From: an uncultured Ruminococcus sp.
Lineage (GTDB): Bacteria > Bacillota > Clostridia > Oscillospirales > Acutalibacteraceae
Assembly (NCBI GenBank): GCA_902766305.1
Contig: CACXDE010000058.1
Coordinates: forward strand, 1 to 7,619
DNA: 7,619 nt
Reading direction: 5' to 3'
The notes under the pieces were generated by a model. The model had not been told where the DNA came from, did no database searches, and saw only the letters and a list, made by a program, of their open reading frames with translations. Shown piece by piece: positions 4,156 through 7,619 of this stretch. Numbering within the stretch: position 1 is the stretch's first letter; each line of letters starts with the position of its first letter. A program made the position numbers and the translations under genes.

Positions 4156-6858
4156 TTATTTGACATATTTCTGTGCATCCTCAAAGTAGCAGTACATAGC
4201 CTTTACAAGATTGCAGAGAACTGTATTATCAGGCTTGTTTTTAAGAACAGAATAAGCATAACTCATCGGTGAGCAGGAAAGTGTATATGTAGCGGCCACT
4301 CCATCCTTCTTACCGTTTATCTCAAAAGTATTGATAGAACCAAGCTTATTCGCCGGAATATTTGTTATCTGAACATAATAGTAGTTATTCTTGCTGTTTA
4401 ACTTAGGTGTAAGCTCAACTGCTGTACCGTCAATATAGGTCTTGAAGGTCAGGCTGCTCTTTTTACCGCTTTCAATATCTACATACAGTCTCAGAGTAGT
4501 CTTATCCTCGATCAGGAGTGAAAGACCCTTGACAGTCACTCCGTCCGGAAGAACAGAACCATCTGCCGCCTTTGCCTTATAGTCTTTCTCCAGACTTTCA
4601 GCTGTTACAGCCTCCATCCTTGTTTTTACGTCAGCATTAAGTGAATCTTCGTCAACTGCATCTCCGCTGAAATAGCTGCTTGCATAAGCGCCATAGGAGT
4701 ACATTGAATCTGCAACCGTAACCGTAGCCGGTGCATCCTCAAGATAAGAATTTACCGTTGTTTTGTAGACATTGCCTTCAACCTTACTATTATCCGAAGC
4801 CTTGTACAGGTCAACAAGATTACCGTTGCTGTCCAGAACCTTGAATGATATTTCCTCATCCATATCAGGAGCATTGACAGTGTATGTAAACTTGTAGTCG
4901 CCAATTGTTCCCTGGCTGCTGTCTATGATTCTGTAATCAGCAGGAGCAAATGTCTTTTCGCCCTTAGGACCGTCCATAACTACAGTGCCGTCCTCAGGCA
5001 TATTAGCAGCGTAAATATTCAGACCGATCTCTCCGCCGATAGTAAGGCTGCGGCTCTTGAGTGTAGGGTATGCAACCTGAGGTATTAATTTAACAGTAAT
5101 TTCCTTTGATTCAGAATTGCCGTTTGAATCAGTTACAGTACATTTGAATGTATGATTACCTGTTGCTGATACAGAAATTGTGGCAACATTTCCATTCTGT
5201 GTCTTTGTCACATTCTGTTCAGTAGTAGTAAAGTTATATGCAAGCTCGCCGTAACCGCCGTCTGCATTTGCTGTAAGAGTGAACTCTTCATTAACATAGG
5301 GTTCTTCACTTGAAGCAACAAGTTCAAAAGTAAGAGCTTTAGTTACATTGATCTCCAGTGTTTTAGTTGCAGTATCGCTGTCCTTAGACGCAGTTACTGT
5401 GGCTGTATATTTTCCGGCCTTGTCACATGTAAACACATGATTTGTGCCGGATGTCTCTACAGCACTGCCGTCCGGGTCTTTGACCGAAACTTCTACTGTG
5501 CTGCCTGATGTTGCTGTTGTATCAATATACAGTTCCTCGCCTGTATAGAATATACTGCTGTCAGTGCCAAGCTGTCCGTTTCTGTGTTTGATTGAAGCAT
5601 TGACGGAAACATTTGAAGTAGGCTTTTTCTTAATTACAAACGGCACTTTTACTTCACCGACACCTGCATAATCACCCTGCCCTACAACCGTAACATAGTA
5701 TGTTGTATCAACATTAGGTTCTCCTACTTTACCTGCCATTGCTTTTACACGATAATCCTTCGGATTCGATGTCGTACCAGCTTCAAGAACTTTGGTAGGA
5801 TCATCATGATCAACTACCTTCAAAACTGTTGGCTTATATGATGTTGTTCCATCATAAGTATATTCATAGCAATCAAGCGTAACGTCATCTGCTGTGAATG
5901 TAGGAGCTGTATTTTCATATGTATCACTTGATTCAAGAGTTACAGTCTGTGTATACTGCGTTCCTGAATATGAACTCAGTACAAGAGTCAGCGGCATACT
6001 CTGTGCGTTCGGAGAGATAGACTTCGTATACTTAGGATTGACACCGCTGTACATAGATGACGCAGTGGAAGTCTCCTCAGTTTCCGTTATAGTGCTTGTA
6101 GTAGCAACATTGGGAAGAATATATGCCTTGTATGAATCTCCCTCAAAGCTTTTCATAGCGAAAACAGGAGTATAGCTGCCGCCCTTTGAAAGCTTCTTAG
6201 AAGTATTATACAGAGTACCGGTACTATTATCCCAAATCTTAACACTGTCGATATTACCTGCAAAAAGTGATTTACTCACTACTGTAGCCTGAGCAACCTC
6301 AACATCACTGCTATGAGCTGACTCGTCATAAGCTGAAAGTGCAGAATTATAATTATAGGTTCTTACACAGACAAAGAGATTTTTTGAATTTCCCTGTACA
6401 GCTGCAACACCTACACCGATCTGTTTTAAATCTGTATTGGTAAGGAGATCATCGAAATAATAACTATCGTCATTTGCTTTCAGCTGCTCAAAGATCGTAT
6501 CGACAGTCATAGAAGAAGTGTAATTCTTTACAACTCCTACAGCCTCAACTCCGGTGTTTTCATTCCAATATTCACCTGACAGATAGTTTGTATTTGGCAG
6601 CATAGGCAGCTGTGCAGCTCTTTCCATTGCTTCATCTGTCAGCTTGTCAATAGCCTTTAATGAAGAAGACCTCGCACCATTGATTTTAGCAAGCAGCGCA
6701 TTAGCTATGGTGTATTTTCTTGTTACACCGTAGATAACAGCCTGTAGTGTATCGTCATCCGCTGCTGATGCGCTGATTCCGCCGACTGCAAAGACAGACA
6801 TTACCATAACTGCGGAGAGAACGGTACTAAGGACTCGCCTTAATAGTTTACCTTTCAT
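4156..6858 (-). CDS. Secreted multidomain protein: degenerate CAP-like domain, Ig-like domains, duplicated C-terminal module
   Basis: The product is a 900-residue exported protein with no visible LPXTG motif, membrane anchor or dockerin; its function is unknown. From ATG 6858: signal peptide 1-32 (KGKLLRR start, SASA cleavage motif); a CAP/SCP-like region at about 52-170, with the helix INGARSSSLKAIDKLTDEAMERAA and the IGVGVAAVQ strand typical of the fold but without the usual metal-binding His residues; a Thr/Ser-rich part; an Ig-like domain at about 320-410 (YTYDGTTSYKPTV, GQGDYAGVGEV); two further Ig/PKD-like domains (about 414-507 and 508-592); and two related modules (about 599-730 and 775-899), each ending in an aromatic helix such as MYSYGAYASSYF. 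The frame extends to a TTG at 6912, but the transcript probably starts at about 6915 and ATG 6858 begins a normal signal peptide. AAAGGG lies 11 bases before the ATG, a little far. It has its own promoter and terminator. Confidence 0.85.
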   Translation of the reverse strand: MKGKLLRRVLSTVLSAVMVMSVFAVGGISASAADDDTLQAVIYGVTRKYTIANALLAKINGARSSSLKAIDKLTDEAMERAAQLPMLPNTNYLSGEYWNENTGVEAVGVVKNYTSSMTVDTIFEQLKANDDSYYFDDLLTNTDLKQIGVGVAAVQGNSKNLFVCVRTYNYNSALSAYDESAHSSDVEVAQATVVSKSLFAGNIDSVKIWDNSTGTLYNTSKKLSKGGSYTPVFAMKSFEGDSYKAYILPNVATTSTITETEETSTASSMYSGVNPKYTKSISPNAQSMPLTLVLSSYSGTQYTQTVTLESSDTYENTAPTFTADDVTLDCYEYTYDGTTSYKPTVLKVVDHDDPTKVLEAGTTSNPKDYRVKAMAGKVGEPNVDTTYYVTVVGQGDYAGVGEVKVPFVIKKKPTSNVSVNASIKHRNGQLGTDSSIFYTGEELYIDTTATSGSTVEVSVKDPDGSAVETSGTNHVFTCDKAGKYTATVTASKDSDTATKTLEINVTKALTFELVASSEEPYVNEEFTLTANADGGYGELAYNFTTTEQNVTKTQNGNVATISVSATGNHTFKCTVTDSNGNSESKEITVKLIPQVAYPTLKSRSLTIGGEIGLNIYAANMPEDGTVVMDGPKGEKTFAPADYRIIDSSQGTIGDYKFTYTVNAPDMDEEISFKVLDSNGNLVDLYKASDNSKVEGNVYKTTVNSYLEDAPATVTVADSMYSYGAYASSYFSGDAVDEDSLNADVKTRMEAVTAESLEKDYKAKAADGSVLPDGVTVKGLSLLIEDKTTLRLYVDIESGKKSSLTFKTYIDGTAVELTPKLNSKNNYYYVQITNIPANKLGSINTFEINGKKDGVAATYTLSCSPMSYAYSVLKNKPDNTVLCNLVKAMYCYFEDAQKYVK

Positions 6859-6887
6859 AAGTTTTTCAACCCTTTCTGTATTTTTTT

Positions 6888-6907
6888 CCGGCAGAAGCTT
6901 CCGCCGG
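6888..6907 (-). promoter_or_regulatory. Hairpin at the extreme 5' end of the surface-protein mRNA
   Basis: A 20-base near-perfect palindrome centred on AAGCTT is flanked by CCGGC/GCCGG; in the minus RNA the only non-Watson-Crick position is a G-U pair. It begins about 8 bases after the predicted transcription start and is followed by seven A, not T, so it is not a terminator in this direction. The position suits an mRNA-stabilising 5' stem-loop or a regulator site. Confidence 0.55.
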
Positions 6908-6921
6908 ATCAATTTACATTC

Positions 6922-6950
6922 ATTATAACATTATGACAAAATTTTTTCAA
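6922..6950 (-). promoter_or_regulatory. Strong sigma-A promoter of the surface-protein gene
   Basis: TTGAAA (6950-6945), a 17-base spacer and a perfect TATAAT (6927-6922) lie on the minus strand, with TG one base before the -10 (extended -10). The start is expected near 6915. This is the best promoter in the window and implies high expression. Confidence 0.85.
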
Positions 6951-6983
6951 CAATTATTTTAATTATCACAGTAATTTTTTGTA

Positions 6984-7030
6984 CAAAAAAGTAAACAGGG
7001 ATACCTTTTTATCAAAAAGAAATATCCCTG
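6984..7030 (-). terminator. Terminator of the Ig-repeat protein gene
   Basis: CAGGGATA (7030-7023) pairs perfectly with TATCCCTG (7003-6996). Inside, CTTTTT pairs with AAAAAG, giving a long hairpin, and the minus strand continues TTTACTTTTTT. It starts 16 bases after the TAG stop at 7046-7048 and isolates this gene from the promoter downstream. Confidence 0.9.
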
Positions 7031-7045
7031 AAAACCGTTTAAATA

Positions 7046-7619
7046 CTATTTTACGGTAAGTGTAAATTCCTTGGATACTACATCGCCCTCGCCGTACTGG
7101 TCTTTGACATTTATCTTGACATTGTAAGTACCTGCTGATGCGGGCTTGAAAGTAACAGAATCATATTTTGTATACGCTGAACCGCTGGAAGTCACATATG
7201 CCTTTGTCCATGTGCTTGCTGTTGACTTCTTGTAATAGTAAGCGTATTTGTACGGGCTTGTGCCGCCGCTTGCCTTGCCTGTGAGGGTAACAGTCGTATT
7301 GACATTTACGCTTGTTGCGCTTATCGTTGAGCTGTTCACAAGTGCCGGAGCTTTTACCGTTACAGTGAAGTCCTTTGATACAACTGTACCATTGTTGTCC
7401 TTGACATTTACCCTTGCTATATACGTTCCGGCTGCTGTCGGCTTGAAGGTCTTGGAGGTTGCTGTGCTGTACGCTGCTATCTTTGTCCAGTCGCTGGCTG
7501 TTGACTTTTTGTAATAGTACGCATAGTTATACGGTGTTGTACCGCCGCTTGCCTTGCCTGTGAGGGTAACAGTCGTATTGACATTTACGCTTGCTGCGCT
7601 TATCGTTGAGCTGTTCACA
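7046..7619 (-). CDS. C-terminal end of a secreted Ig-like repeat protein (runs off right edge)
   Basis: Only the last 191 or so codons are in the window. They encode two tandem copies of a ~93-residue Ig-like beta-sandwich domain, each with VNSSTISA.SVNVNTT, TLTGKASGGT.PY.YAYYYKKSTAS.WTK, a GTY strand and a final VSKxFTxTVK strand. The YAYYYKK core suggests the 'triple tyrosine motif' repeats found in ruminococcal surface proteins; this naming is from memory and not checked. The GTG at 7618 is an internal Val codon of the repeat, not a start, because the same position in the other copy is the Val of ALVNSST. The real start and any enzyme or binding domain lie beyond the right edge. The protein ends right after the last repeat, with no sorting signal or anchor. 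Confidence 0.85.
   Translation of the reverse strand, partial: VNSSTISAASVNVNTTVTLTGKASGGTTPYNYAYYYKKSTASDWTKIAAYSTATSKTFKPTAAGTYIARVNVKDNNGTVVSKDFTVTVKAPALVNSSTISATSVNVNTTVTLTGKASGGTSPYKYAYYYKKSTASTWTKAYVTSSGSAYTKYDSVTFKPASAGTYNVKINVKDQYGEGDVVSKEFTLTVK
7263..7340. repeat. Near-identical 78-base direct repeat inside the Ig-repeat gene, copy 1
   Basis: Bases 7263-7340 match 7542-7619 at 77 of 78 positions, offset by 279 bases (93 codons, one domain). The single difference changes Thr to Ala. The domain parts outside this stretch have diverged much more, including synonymous changes, which suggests recent exchange or duplication limited to this segment. Confidence 0.9.
7542..7619. repeat. Near-identical 78-base direct repeat inside the Ig-repeat gene, copy 2 (may continue past edge)
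   Basis: Second copy of the repeat at 7263-7340, reaching the last base of the window, so the identity may continue outside. It encodes the GGT through VNSST part of the first visible domain. Confidence 0.9.

Noticed and set aside
6859..6912. N-terminal extension of the surface protein to a TTG start at 6912
   Set aside because: The extension would start about three bases after the predicted transcription start and would read through the 5' hairpin; the ATG at 6858 begins a standard signal peptide.

Overview
The window looks like a low-to-moderate G+C, spore-forming member of the Clostridia, most likely Ruminococcus or a close relative. The grounds are a gpr-spoIIP sporulation pair, AT-rich intergenic DNA, strong AGGAGG-type ribosome binding sites, and secreted multidomain proteins with signal peptides of the 'K..L.R.LS.VLSA' kind common in gut and rumen ruminococci. 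The genus is an inference from protein style, not from a marker gene. All six genes that can be supported lie on the minus strand, so transcription runs from the right edge to the left edge.

From right to left (5' to 3' on the minus strand): (1) 7046-7619 is the C-terminal end of a large secreted protein made of near-identical ~93-residue Ig-like repeats; its gene continues off the right edge and ends in a clear terminator. (2) 4156-6858 encodes a 900-residue secreted protein with its own strong sigma-A promoter, a hairpin at the extreme 5' end of its mRNA, a degenerate CAP/SCP-like domain, three Ig-like domains and a duplicated C-terminal module; a strong terminator follows. (3) 3101-3955 is gpr, the spore germination protease. 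(4) 1734-2864 is spoIIP, the engulfment peptidoglycan hydrolase. The 236 bases between gpr and spoIIP are filled by a mosaic of 7-base tandem repeats with an inverted 12-base pair at its ends. (5) 852-1604 encodes an unrecognised, very Ser/Glu/Tyr-rich single-pass membrane protein with its own sigma-A promoter and terminator. (6) 1-372 is the start of a secreted GH13 alpha-amylase, preceded by a long and probably structured leader of about 290 bases.

Functionally there are two themes. gpr and spoIIP are a sporulation pair found side by side in many Clostridia: GPR degrades small acid-soluble spore proteins at germination, and SpoIIP remodels septal peptidoglycan during engulfment. The other genes are cell-surface or secreted products, including a starch-degrading enzyme and two proteins with related Ig-like domains. 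Each surface gene whose upstream region lies inside the window has its own promoter, so the window is a row of mostly separate transcription units, not one operon.

The points most worth a second look are the heptamer mosaic between gpr and spoIIP, the structured amylase leader, the unknown Ser-rich membrane protein, and the duplicated C-terminal module of the CAP-like surface protein. Nothing here amounts to a clear new defence or mobile system. I see no rRNA, tRNA, CRISPR array, integrase or transposase.
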